From positions 1 through 59,957 of the forward strand of contig CALXOA010000044.1 in NCBI GenBank assembly GCA_944389895.1: a stretch of DNA of 59,957 nt. Reading direction: 5' to 3'. This document shows positions 49,276-57,205 of the stretch, piece after piece. The position numbers and the translations under genes are program-made. This stretch comes from an uncultured Victivallis sp. Its GTDB lineage: Bacteria; Verrucomicrobiota; Lentisphaeria; Victivallales; Victivallaceae. Position 1 is the stretch's first letter. Each line of letters starts with the position of its first letter. The notes under the pieces are model-generated. The model saw nothing but the letters and a program-made list of their open reading frames with translations, made no database searches and was not told the DNA's origin.

Positions 49276-50256
49276 TTAAAATTCGTTGAGTTCGGCGATG
49301 AACTTCACGTCGTCTTCGACGCTGCGGCCGCGGGTGGTCAGATAACCGCCGGTGATCATGCTGTTGAGACCGGAGAGCATCAGCAAGCCCTGGAAATCCT
49401 TCATCACCGTTTCCCGCCCCGCCGCGAATTTGATCATCTTGGTCGGATTGATCAACCGGAACAGCGCAAACGCTTTCGCCACCTCGGCCGAATGCATGAT
49501 CGGGCGATCCTCCAGCGGAGTTCCCTTGATCGGCAGCAGCACATTGAGCGGCGTTCCTTCCACATCAAGCTCGCGGATGGCAAACGCCATGTCCACGCGG
49601 TCCTCCCAGCTCTCACCGAGCCCGAAAATTCCTCCGGTGCAGTTGGTGACGCCGAACTCCTGCAGATATTTGATGGTCTGAATCTTATCTTCGATCGTAT
49701 GGGTATCCGCTATCAGTTCGGCGTAACGTTTCGGGCTGGTTTGAAGGTTCATGTTGTATCGCCATGCGTGATGTTCTGCCAGCAGTTTCGCTGTCTCGCG
49801 CGACAGGATTCCGATCGAGACGCAGATCTTGAGTTCCGGCAGCTCGCGGTGGAGCAGATCGAGTGTTTCGAGGATCCGGTTGAACTCCGGGGTCGGCGTA
49901 AGGTAACCGTAGCCGCTGGTCACGTAGCCGAAGGCGCGGACACCATGCTCGAAAGCGCGTCGCGCCGCTTCGAGTACCTTCTCCGGCGCCAGCAGCGGAT
50001 AGGTTTCGATGCCGGTGTTGTGGCGGGCGCTCTGGGCGCAGAATCTGCAGTTCTGCGCACATACGCCGGATTTCGCATTCAGAATCGAACACGGCACGAT
50101 GTCGCGGGCGAACTTTCTGCGGACCTTGTTGGCCAGCGAGACCAGATCCAGAATGTCCTCTCCCTCGATTTTTTCGGCGATTTCAAGCGCTTCGGCACGG
50201 GTAAGCTCGCCGCCTTCGAGCACCTTATAGGCATTTTCAATAATCGGATTGAGCAT
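49276..50256 (-). CDS. bioB: biotin synthase
   Basis: BioB inserts sulphur into dethiobiotin as a radical SAM enzyme. The 326-residue sequence has the CxxxCxxC iron-sulphur motif as SGVCAQNCRFCAQS (C66, C70, C73), then TSGYGYLTPTPEF, YNMNLQTSPKRYAELI, GIFGLGESWEDR and IKFAAGRETVMKD. It is first in the bioBFGCDA operon. The start at 50256 has AAGGAGAG upstream. The minus-strand leader has an extended -10 (TGC-TATATT, 50306-50301). Confidence 0.97.
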   Translation of the reverse strand: MLNPIIENAYKVLEGGELTRAEALEIAEKIEGEDILDLVSLANKVRRKFARDIVPCSILNAKSGVCAQNCRFCAQSARHNTGIETYPLLAPEKVLEAARRAFEHGVRAFGYVTSGYGYLTPTPEFNRILETLDLLHRELPELKICVSIGILSRETAKLLAEHHAWRYNMNLQTSPKRYAELIADTHTIEDKIQTIKYLQEFGVTNCTGGIFGLGESWEDRVDMAFAIRELDVEGTPLNVLLPIKGTPLEDRPIMHSAEVAKAFALFRLINPTKMIKFAAGRETVMKDFQGLLMLSGLNSMITGGYLTTRGRSVEDDVKFIAELNEF

Positions 50257-50343
50257 GGCAGAACTCTCCTTCGGAGTTTCCGTTGATTCGTAAAAGTTAT
50301 AATATAGCATGCAAAACAAAAAAAACGAATTGCCGGTCTTGCA

Positions 50344-50366
50344 ATCCGCCTTTTGCGTGGTATCTT
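50344..50366 (+). promoter_or_regulatory. predicted promoter of the Gfo/Idh gene
   Basis: TTGCAATCC at 50340-50348 and TATCTT at 50361-50366 with a 16-bp spacer from TTGCAA; the same TTGCA/TATCTT form as upstream of rnr and of the D-lyxose isomerase-like gene. Confidence 0.45.
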
Positions 50367-50370
50367 AATA

Positions 50371-50389
50371 TTGTTAACTCATCTAACAA
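50371..50389. promoter_or_regulatory. operator candidate TTGTTA-N7-TAACAA
   Basis: A perfect 6-bp inverted repeat with a 7-bp centre, 4 bp after the -10 of the oxidoreductase gene and 115 bp upstream of bioB. The placement points to repression of the oxidoreductase. BirA sites begin similarly (TTGTTAAC) but have a much wider spacing, so a biotin function is less likely. Confidence 0.5.
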
Positions 50390-50446
50390 AGTATGCGGGC
50401 AGGCTGTTTTCGGCCGTGATCCATGCAACTCAAAACAGGAGTGTTC

Positions 50447-51616
50447 GTGGCAATGGATAAGGTAAAAGTCGGAATCATCGGCGTCGGCAACATGGGGTCG
50501 GGGCACATCAATTTCGTCAAAAACATTCCGCAGGCGGAACTGGTCGCCATCTGCGATATCGATCAGGCCAAAGCCGACGAGAAGGTCCAGGTCGCCGGGA
50601 ATGGATGCCGGGCATTCTACTCCACCGACGATCTTTTCGCCGCGAAGTGCGTTGACATGGTGATCATCGCCGTGCCGCACTACTTCCATACGCCGATTGC
50701 GATCGAAGCGTTTCGGAACGGCATCCATGTGCTCTGCGAAAAGCCGATCGCTGTGACCAAGAGCGATGCGCAGAAAATGATCGATGAACACGCGAAGCAC
50801 CCGGAACTGCGCTTCGGCCTGATGTTCCAGCAGCGTACACTCGAAGCGCACCGCAAGATCAAGAAACTGATCGAAGGCGGGGAGTTCGGCCGGATCCTCC
50901 GGGTGAACTGGACCGTGACGGACTGGTTCCGTTCCCAGAGTTACTACGACAGCGGCAGCTGGCGCGCCACCTGGGGCGGCGAGGGCGGCGGTGTGCTGCT
51001 GAACCAGTGCCCCCACCACCTCGATCTCTTCCAGTGGTTCTTCGGACTTCCCGTGAAGGTGCGCAGCACGGTTTCGATCGGCAAGTACCATGACATCGAG
51101 GTGGAAGATGATGTCAATACCTACTGCGAATTTGCCGACGGTTCGACCGGAAACTTCATCACTTCGACCGGCGAGTTTCCCGGTACCAACCGGCTTGAAA
51201 TTTCCGGTACCCGCGGCCGGATGGTTTTCGAGGAAGGAGTGATCAAGTTCCGCCGTACCGAGGAGGATGTCAACGAGTTCTGCCGTACCACGCCGGAGTC
51301 TTTCCCGTCGATGACGACCTGGGATATCGAAATCCCGTACAAAAAGGATGTCGGTCAGCCGCATCAGAATGTGACCGAGGCGTTTGTGAAGGCGGTACTC
51401 GATCCGAAGGCGAAACTGGTCGCCGAAGGGTGGGAGGGGATCCGTTCGGTCGAGTTCGGGAACGCGATGCTCTACTCCGGATTGAACAAGGTCGAAGTGC
51501 CGATCCCGATGGATACCGCCAAGTATGATGCGATGCTCCAGGACCTCATCAAGAACTCCAGATTCAAGAAGAAAGAGGCTAAGAAGAGCGTTGTGGATAT
51601 GAACAACTCCTTCTGA
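50447..51616 (+). CDS. Gfo/Idh/MocA-family oxidoreductase
   Basis: A 389-residue NAD(P)-dependent oxidoreductase. It has the Rossmann glycine motif VKVGIIGVGNMGSGHI, HVLCEKPIAVTK with the catalytic lysine, and the downstream NQCPHHLDLFQWFFGLP histidine region. GTG 50447 has AGGAG 5 bp upstream; ATG 50453 is an equally possible start. It is separate in sequence from the other oxidoreductase at 28427. The substrate is unknown, but the operator at 50371 suggests sugar-responsive control. It is followed 27 bp later by a PNPOx-like gene. Confidence 0.85.
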   Translation: MAMDKVKVGIIGVGNMGSGHINFVKNIPQAELVAICDIDQAKADEKVQVAGNGCRAFYSTDDLFAAKCVDMVIIAVPHYFHTPIAIEAFRNGIHVLCEKPIAVTKSDAQKMIDEHAKHPELRFGLMFQQRTLEAHRKIKKLIEGGEFGRILRVNWTVTDWFRSQSYYDSGSWRATWGGEGGGVLLNQCPHHLDLFQWFFGLPVKVRSTVSIGKYHDIEVEDDVNTYCEFADGSTGNFITSTGEFPGTNRLEISGTRGRMVFEEGVIKFRRTEEDVNEFCRTTPESFPSMTTWDIEIPYKKDVGQPHQNVTEAFVKAVLDPKAKLVAEGWEGIRSVEFGNAMLYSGLNKVEVPIPMDTAKYDAMLQDLIKNSRFKKKEAKKSVVDMNNSF

Positions 51617-51643
51617 TCGATTTTTTCAGGAGGGATTTCCGTG

Positions 51644-52117
51644 ATGCGCCGCAGCGAACGCGCCGTAACCGATCCGGTTGAAATAGCCGGTATTCTTGAG
51701 CGCGCGACTGTGGCGCATCTCGCTTTTCTTGAAGATGGCCGCCCTGCGATCGTTCCGATGTCATTCGGTTTTTCGAGAGAGGCGGAACGTTTTGTATTCT
51801 ACTTCCATGGTTCCGGAGAGGGGCGGAAATGCGCCTGCTGGCGGCGTGATCCCCGGGTTGCGCTGGAAGTTGTCGGCAGAAATGAGTTTCTGCTGCAGTC
51901 ACCGGCCTGTCGATCGACCTGTCTTTACGAGAGCGTGATGGCCGAGGGGGTGATCGAACCGGTGACGGACCCTGCGGCGAAAGCGCGGGGGCTCGATCTG
52001 ATCATGAATCATTGCGGCGCCCCCGGTCCCTTCGATTACCCGGCCGCGATGCTTGAGCGAACCATGGTATTCCGCCTCGTCGCTTCAGAGATTTCCGGTA
52101 AAAGCAACCGGATCTGA
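51644..52117 (+). CDS. pyridoxamine 5'-phosphate oxidase-like FMN-binding protein (NimA family)
   Basis: A 157-residue split-barrel flavoprotein-like sequence: IAGILERATVAHLAFLEDGRPAIVPMSFGF, then FYFHGSGEGRKCACWRRDPRVALEV. This is the pattern of the NimA/PNPOx-like group, which includes nitroimidazole-resistance reductases, but most members have other or unknown roles. AGGAGGG precedes both GTG 51641 and ATG 51644. It lies directly after the oxidoreductase gene and is probably read from it; an antibiotic-resistance role is not implied by context. Confidence 0.75.
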   Translation: MRRSERAVTDPVEIAGILERATVAHLAFLEDGRPAIVPMSFGFSREAERFVFYFHGSGEGRKCACWRRDPRVALEVVGRNEFLLQSPACRSTCLYESVMAEGVIEPVTDPAAKARGLDLIMNHCGAPGPFDYPAAMLERTMVFRLVASEISGKSNRI

Positions 52118-52133
52118 GTGTCGGAGCGCGTTG

Positions 52134-54335
52134 TCAGAAGGCGTTGACCTGTTTCGTCTCCAGAGAGAGGGAGAGGGCATCCTCGGGATTGATCAGGTTC
52201 TGCTCGATGAGCATTTCCAGATAGCGGCGCATGGTGATCATGCCGTCTTTGAAGCCCGTTTCGAGTACTGACGGCAGCTGATTGAGCTTGCTTTCCCGGA
52301 TCAGGTTCTGAACCGGCGGTGTGCCTACCATCACTTCGAAGGCCGCGATCTGTCCTTTCCCGTCCCGCCGCGGGAGCAACCGCTGTGAGACCACCGCCAG
52401 CAATACTCCGGAGAGCTGCTGCCGGATCTGGTTCTGTTGATGAGCGGGAAAGGAGTCGATGATCCGGTCGATCGTCTGAGGCGCGCTGTTCGTGTGCAGG
52501 GTCGCCAGTACCAGATGACCGGTTTCGGCGGCGGTCAGGGCGGCGGCGATGGTTTCGGTGTCGCGCATCTCGCCGACCATGATCACGTCCGGATCCTGTC
52601 GCAACGCGTATTTGAGCGCATTGGCGAAGCTCTGAGTGTCGGAATGAAGTTCGCGTTGTTCCAGCAGCGACAGCCGGTTCTTGTGGACGTATTCGATCGG
52701 ATCCTCGATCGTGATGATGTGGCAGGTTCGCGTCCGGTTGATGTGATCGATCAGGCTGGCCAGTGTGGTTGATTTCCCGCTGCCGGTAGGACCGGTTACC
52801 AGGATCAAACCCTGCTGTTTACGGGTGAGGGAAACCAGTTGCGGTGGAAGGGTAAGTGTTTCCGGAGTCGGAATTTCCGTGGAAATTACCCGTGCGGCGA
52901 TCCCGATGTTTCCGCGCTGGAAGAAACCGTTGATCCGGAAGCGGAAGTTTTCCCGGTCGGAGTCTGAATGGGTCCGGGTCAGCGCGACCGTCAGCGCGAA
53001 GTCGATTTCCCGCCGGGTTTCAAATTCCACCCGCTGACGCTGTGACAGGATGCTGAAGAGCAGCCGGCGGGTATCCGCCCCTGTAAGTTCGGGCAGCTCG
53101 AGTCCCCGCAATACGCCGTTGAGGCGCAGGACCGGGCAGCTCCCGGTGGTCAGCAGCAGGTCGCTTGCTCCGAGCTTGATCGCGGTTCGGAGCAGCCGCC
53201 GCAGATCGAGTATGCCGTCCTGAGTATCGTCTGCATTGCCGTAATGGTTGCGGAATGCGTCGACACCGGACTCCATTCCCCGGGTCAGCAGATCGAACTC
53301 ATCGCGGTTGTCGACCGCGTCACGTGCATCCGCAAGCGAAATCTGCCCATCCCGGAAGAGCCGGAAGATCGCCCGGGTGAAGGTGATCATACCGCTGTCC
53401 GGGCTGCCCCGCAGCAGGGAGTCCAGACCGGAGAAATCACGTTCGGCCACCAGTTTTCTGACCGGCGGCGTCCCGAGCAGAATCTCCAGGGCCGGAATCA
53501 TTCTGGTTCCCGAGAGGTGAGGCAGCAGCCGCTGGCCGATCACGGCGACCAGAGCCATGCCGAGATCGGCGGCAACCAGGGCACGCTGGTGTTCCGGGTA
53601 GAGATCGATGATGCGTTCCACCGCCTGCTGCGTGTCTCCGGTATGCAGCGTGGTCAGCACAAGGTGTCCCGTCAGGGCGGCGGTAATTGCCGCCCGGACT
53701 GTCTCCGCGTCGCGCATCTCCCCGATGACGATCACGTTGGGGCTTTCCCGCAGGGCGCTGCGGAGCGCTTCGCCGAACTCCGAGGCTCCCACTTCGCGCT
53801 GAGTGACCAGCGAATGGATATCTTCGTGAACATATTCAATCGGATCCTCGATGGTCAGGATGTGTCGGCTGGAATTGGCGTTGATGTAATTGACCATCGC
53901 ATTCAAAGTGGTCGATTTCCCGCAGCCGGTGGCGCCGGAGATGATGATGATTCCGCGCGGAGTGGCACAAAGTTCTTCAAAGAGCGTCGGCAGGCCGAGT
54001 TCCTGAAAATGCAATTCCCCACCGGGGCGCAGAGGGCGGGCAACGATGCCGGGTCCGTTCAGCGTGGCGAGAAAATTGAGCCGGAACCGCTTTCCTCCGT
54101 CGAGAGAACAGGCTGCGTCCGCATCGCCGTATTGCCGGTAGTGCTGCTGTTCATCCGGCGAAAGAGTCCTGTCGCGGAATGCATCGATCACGTCGGCCGT
54201 TACCACCGCGGTTGTCGTTGTCGCCGGAAGGATTGCCCCGCGAATCCGGAGAACCGGCGGTTTCCCTGTGAAGAGAAAAAGATCCGAAGCGGAACTGTCG
54301 GCCGCTTCGCGAAGAAGGTCATCGATTTCCATCAT
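52134..54335 (-). CDS. tandem PilT-PilT type IV pilus retraction ATPase
   Basis: A 733-residue protein containing two complete PilT-family motors in one chain, where normal PilT or PilU has about 345-380 residues. Unit 1 (about 1-350): N-terminal SASDLFLFTGKPPVLRIRG, Walker A GATGCGKST at 134-142, Asp box TIEDPIEYVH, Walker B VIVIGEMRD and His box TGHLVLTTLHTGD. Unit 2 (about 375-733): GASDLLLTTGSCPVLRLNG, Walker A GPTGSGKST at 515-523, TIEDPIEYVH, VIMVGEMRD, TGHLVLATLHTNS. The PilT tail motif is good in unit 2 (VQNLIRESKLNQ) and decayed in unit 1 (VRKLVAERDFSGL). No frameshift or stop separates the units. ATG 54335 follows a GGAG; the dut gene is divergent. Confidence 0.9.
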   Translation of the reverse strand: MMEIDDLLREAADSSASDLFLFTGKPPVLRIRGAILPATTTTAVVTADVIDAFRDRTLSPDEQQHYRQYGDADAACSLDGGKRFRLNFLATLNGPGIVARPLRPGGELHFQELGLPTLFEELCATPRGIIIISGATGCGKSTTLNAMVNYINANSSRHILTIEDPIEYVHEDIHSLVTQREVGASEFGEALRSALRESPNVIVIGEMRDAETVRAAITAALTGHLVLTTLHTGDTQQAVERIIDLYPEHQRALVAADLGMALVAVIGQRLLPHLSGTRMIPALEILLGTPPVRKLVAERDFSGLDSLLRGSPDSGMITFTRAIFRLFRDGQISLADARDAVDNRDEFDLLTRGMESGVDAFRNHYGNADDTQDGILDLRRLLRTAIKLGASDLLLTTGSCPVLRLNGVLRGLELPELTGADTRRLLFSILSQRQRVEFETRREIDFALTVALTRTHSDSDRENFRFRINGFFQRGNIGIAARVISTEIPTPETLTLPPQLVSLTRKQQGLILVTGPTGSGKSTTLASLIDHINRTRTCHIITIEDPIEYVHKNRLSLLEQRELHSDTQSFANALKYALRQDPDVIMVGEMRDTETIAAALTAAETGHLVLATLHTNSAPQTIDRIIDSFPAHQQNQIRQQLSGVLLAVVSQRLLPRRDGKGQIAAFEVMVGTPPVQNLIRESKLNQLPSVLETGFKDGMITMRRYLEMLIEQNLINPEDALSLSLETKQVNAF

Positions 54336-54392
54336 GAAACAGCTCCGAATGATTCTCCTCTGAAGAATGGCGTTTTTTTTCAACTGTGTTGC

Positions 54393-54421
54393 TTGAAAAA
54401 AGTTTGATTTCAAGGTACTTT
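54393..54421 (+). promoter_or_regulatory. probable promoter of dut
   Basis: TTGAAA, a 17-bp spacer and TACTTT, about 45 bp before the dut start. Confidence 0.4.
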
Positions 54422-54464
54422 ATATCGTAATTCTGTGAAAACAAGCAATTTTGTGCGTGAATCC

Positions 54465-54908
54465 ATGAAAAAAGCAGTCGTACGGATGAAGATGTTCGCC
54501 GGTTGCGATGATCTTGTGCCGGGCAAGGCTCATCCCGACGATGCGGCCTATGATCTCCGTTCGCGGTGTGACCTCGAACTTGCAGTGGGGCGGAGCACTC
54601 TGGTCCCGACCGGAGTTTTCCTCGAATTGCCGGTCGGGTATGAGGCGCAGGTTCGTCCCCGGAGCGGTCTTGCACTCAAGCATAACCTCTCTCTGACCAA
54701 CTCCCCGGGGACAATCGATGCCGGGTACCGCGGCGAGGTCGGCGTGATCATGTTCAATCCCGGTCCGGCTCCCTTTCCGGTCCGGCGAGGTGACCGGATC
54801 GCTCAGATGGTGATTGCCGAGCTGGCCCCCGTCGAGTTGGAGATAGTCGAGGCGCTCAGTGAGACACAACGGGGTGCCGGTGGTTTCGGAAGCAGTGGAA
54901 GAAATTGA
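54465..54908 (+). CDS. dut: dUTP diphosphatase
   Basis: Dut hydrolyses dUTP to dUMP, keeping uracil out of DNA and supplying dTMP synthesis. The five trimeric dUTPase motifs are present in order: DDAAYDLRS, PRSGLALKHN, GTIDAGYRGEVGVIMFN, RGDRIAQMVIA and RGAGGFGSSG. The length (147 residues) is normal. ATG 54465 is taken because homology starts there; a GTG at 54435 would add ten residues, and neither has a clear ribosome site. The BY-kinase gene follows after 39 bp. Confidence 0.94.
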   Translation: MKKAVVRMKMFAGCDDLVPGKAHPDDAAYDLRSRCDLELAVGRSTLVPTGVFLELPVGYEAQVRPRSGLALKHNLSLTNSPGTIDAGYRGEVGVIMFNPGPAPFPVRRGDRIAQMVIAELAPVELEIVEALSETQRGAGGFGSSGRN

Positions 54909-54947
54909 CGGCGGGCTGTTTCCCGGTCGCCGTTTCGGGATGTTGTC

Positions 54948-56435
54948 ATGATCAAGAATCTGGATTTCTGGTATTTCTGGAATCTTTTCCGGAAACATTG
55001 GGTTTTTCTCCTGGTTGCGGCCGTTGTCGGTGGCGTGGCGGGGTATTGCATCAGCAATTATCTGATTGCCGACCGTTACCGTGCGAACGTGTCGCTGTAT
55101 ATCGGGCGTCTGATTTCGGACGGGGATCAGAGAGAGGAGTCTTCAATGCCGGCCCAGCGGTCTCTTTCAACGGAACTGACGCTGGGGTTGCAGCTTGCCA
55201 ATGATTACAAGGCGCTGATCAACAGTCGCACACTGACCCGCAAGGTGGAAGAGGTGGTCGGGGAGAAGTATCCGGATCGGCCGCTCAAATATCATGTGTC
55301 CGTCGATGTGGTGCGCCAGACCCGGCTGATCTCGGTCAATGTTGTCAGTACCGACCCGGTGATCTGCATGGAGGTTGCCAATACGATGGCGGATCTCTTC
55401 ATCGAGACGGTGCAGGAGATCCTGAACATCCGCAATTCCCGGATCATTGATTCGGCGGAATTGCCCGAACACCCGTTCTATCCATCGAATCGGCGAAATA
55501 CGCTGATCGGCTTTGTCCTCGGGGCTCTTGCCGCATTCGGTCTGGTCTTTCTGCGGAATATTCTGGATACGACGATCCGTACCCCGGATGATGCCGTGGC
55601 GGTGCTCGAGCTGCCGATTATGGGAACCATTCCGCGCGACGACCGACTGCTTCGTCAGGAAAGCCAGCCCGGCGGCGCCCGGAATCAGATCCTGGCCGCC
55701 GATGACGGGGAGCGGTTTGATATAGCCGAGGCGTTCCGGACGATGCGGACCAATCTGCAGTATTCCGATGCCGGGCAGGGGAATCGCGGGAAGATTTTTG
55801 TGTTGACCAGCACTTTCCCCGGGGAGGGAAAGACTTTCAACTCCGCCAATCTCGGTGTCGCTCTGGCGGATTCCGGCAAAAAGACCCTGATCATCAACTG
55901 CGATCTGCACAAGCCTGCTCTCGCGAAGGCGTTCGGGCAGGAATCGGGGCAGGGCGTGGTCAACGTGCTGGTCGGGGAAAAGAGTTTCAATGATGTGGTC
56001 GTCCGTAATGTGATGAACTTGCCGCTTGATCTGTTGTTGTGTGGGCCGATTCCGCCGAATCCGTCGCGGTTGCTGCTTTCCGATACTTTCCGGGCATTGC
56101 TTGAGAAATTGCGCGGGGAGTACGACTACATTCTCCTTGATGCTCCGCCCTGCCTGACGATCGCCGATGCGGCAATCGTCGGCGGTCTGGCCGACGGTGT
56201 TCTGCTTGTGGTGCAGGCCGGTCGTACCCGTTCCGAAGTGTTGCAGCGCGCATGTCAGCAGCTTCGGCAGATGAAGCTCAATGTTCTCGGGATCATCCTG
56301 AACCGTTTTGTTTCCGCTGAGAGCGACCACTACGGCTACGGATATGGCTACGGATACGGATACGGATACGGTCAGCATGAGAAGAAACGCCAAGGAGTGC
56401 TGAGGCGTATCTTCGGTGTTTTCAGAGCAAAATGA
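54948..56435 (+). CDS. polysaccharide co-polymerase / BY-kinase fusion with tyrosine-rich tail
   Basis: A 495-residue Wzc-like protein controlling chain length and export of an exopolysaccharide. The Wzz domain has membrane segments at about 18-40 and 185-205. From about 250 comes the bacterial tyrosine kinase: EAFRTMRTNLQYS, Walker A STFPGEGKTFNSANL, A' TLIINCDLHKPAL and B YDYILLDAPPCLTIAD. The tail holds seven Tyr-Gly pairs (HYGYGYGYGYGYGYGQ, residues 462-475), the expected autophosphorylation cluster. Walker A' has CDLHKP where many relatives have D-D-L-R-x-P. The next gene is its probable phosphatase, overlapping by ATGA. Confidence 0.88.
   Translation: MIKNLDFWYFWNLFRKHWVFLLVAAVVGGVAGYCISNYLIADRYRANVSLYIGRLISDGDQREESSMPAQRSLSTELTLGLQLANDYKALINSRTLTRKVEEVVGEKYPDRPLKYHVSVDVVRQTRLISVNVVSTDPVICMEVANTMADLFIETVQEILNIRNSRIIDSAELPEHPFYPSNRRNTLIGFVLGALAAFGLVFLRNILDTTIRTPDDAVAVLELPIMGTIPRDDRLLRQESQPGGARNQILAADDGERFDIAEAFRTMRTNLQYSDAGQGNRGKIFVLTSTFPGEGKTFNSANLGVALADSGKKTLIINCDLHKPALAKAFGQESGQGVVNVLVGEKSFNDVVVRNVMNLPLDLLLCGPIPPNPSRLLLSDTFRALLEKLRGEYDYILLDAPPCLTIADAAIVGGLADGVLLVVQAGRTRSEVLQRACQQLRQMKLNVLGIILNRFVSAESDHYGYGYGYGYGYGYGQHEKKRQGVLRRIFGVFRAK
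56331..56372 (+). repeat. hexanucleotide repeat, seven Tyr-Gly units in the BY-kinase
   Basis: Seven consecutive 6-bp units of TACGGA type (TACGGC, TACGGA, TATGGC, then TACGGA three times and TACGGT). Being a multiple of three, changes in copy number keep the frame and alter the number of tail tyrosines. Confidence 0.9.
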
Positions 56436-57184
56436 TCGATCTTCATGCTCATGTCCTGCCGGGGCTTGATGACGGTCCGGCGGATCTGACGGCTGCGATG
56501 GAGATGGTTCGGGCTGCCGTCGGCGCGGGGGTGAGCTGCCTGGCGGCAACCTCACATTATTCCCGGCGTGGGGAGGCCGGCTATGATGCGGCGTTTGCGG
56601 AACTGGAACCGGTGGCCCGTGAGGCCGGAATCAGACTGATTCCCGGAATGGAGTACGATTATGACAGGATCGGTTCTCTTGCTCCGGAGAAGTTGCGCAC
56701 GCTGGGCGATTCGAACTATCTGCTGATTGACCTCAAGCAACATATTGTTCCGCCGGGAGTCGACTCGTTGTTTTTCCGGTTGACGCTCGGAGGACGGCGG
56801 ATTGTTGTGGCACATCCGGAACGGTTGTTTCTGCGTGACACTGCCGCTGCGATACAGACACTCTCCTCTCCCGATGTGTTTTTCCAGCTCAACAGTGGAA
56901 GCATTCTGGGGCGCTACGGGCGCAGGGTTGCGCGGGCTGCCCGCTGGCTGATGGACCATGGCTTCTGTCACCTGATTGCTGATGATGTCCATCATGCGGG
57001 CGGTTTCCGGCTGAAGGAGTGCCGGGAAACGCTGCTGCGCCGTTATTCGCCGGAAGTGGTTTCCGGCTGGCTCGAAATCAATCCAGCCCGGTTGCTGGAA
57101 AACCGTGCGCTGTTGACGTTCCGCCCCCCGAAGGGGAAGATGGCGCGTTTCCGGGAGTGGCTCGATATCCGTCTCGGTCGCTGA
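56432..57184 (+). CDS. CpsB/YwqE-type PHP tyrosine phosphatase
   Basis: A 250-residue metal-dependent phosphatase of the PHP fold that removes phosphate from BY-kinase tyrosines. The start MIDLHAHVLPGLDDGP has the first His ligands; other metal-site parts are ATSHYSRRG, LIPGMEYDYD, VVAHPERLF and LIADDVHHAGGF. It overlaps the kinase gene by ATGA. No capsule glycosyltransferase or flippase genes follow; the next gene is on the opposite strand, so this kinase/phosphatase pair is separated from its polymer locus. Confidence 0.88.
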   Translation: MIDLHAHVLPGLDDGPADLTAAMEMVRAAVGAGVSCLAATSHYSRRGEAGYDAAFAELEPVAREAGIRLIPGMEYDYDRIGSLAPEKLRTLGDSNYLLIDLKQHIVPPGVDSLFFRLTLGGRRIVVAHPERLFLRDTAAAIQTLSSPDVFFQLNSGSILGRYGRRVARAARWLMDHGFCHLIADDVHHAGGFRLKECRETLLRRYSPEVVSGWLEINPARLLENRALLTFRPPKGKMARFREWLDIRLGR

Positions 57185-57205
57185 ACCAGTTGCCGGGAGT
57201 TGTTG

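Noticed and set aside
50371..50389. Dyad as a standard BirA biotin operator
   Set aside because: The arms are separated by only 7 bp, while BirA boxes have about 14-16 bp between longer arms; it is also closer to the other gene's promoter.
51644..52117. Nitroimidazole resistance determinant
   Set aside because: Only the split-barrel family can be read; the context is metabolic and most such proteins are not resistance factors.
56331..56372. Possible CRISPR-like or other non-coding repeat array
   Set aside because: The unit is 6 bp with no spacers and translates in frame to Tyr-Gly pairs of the kinase tail.
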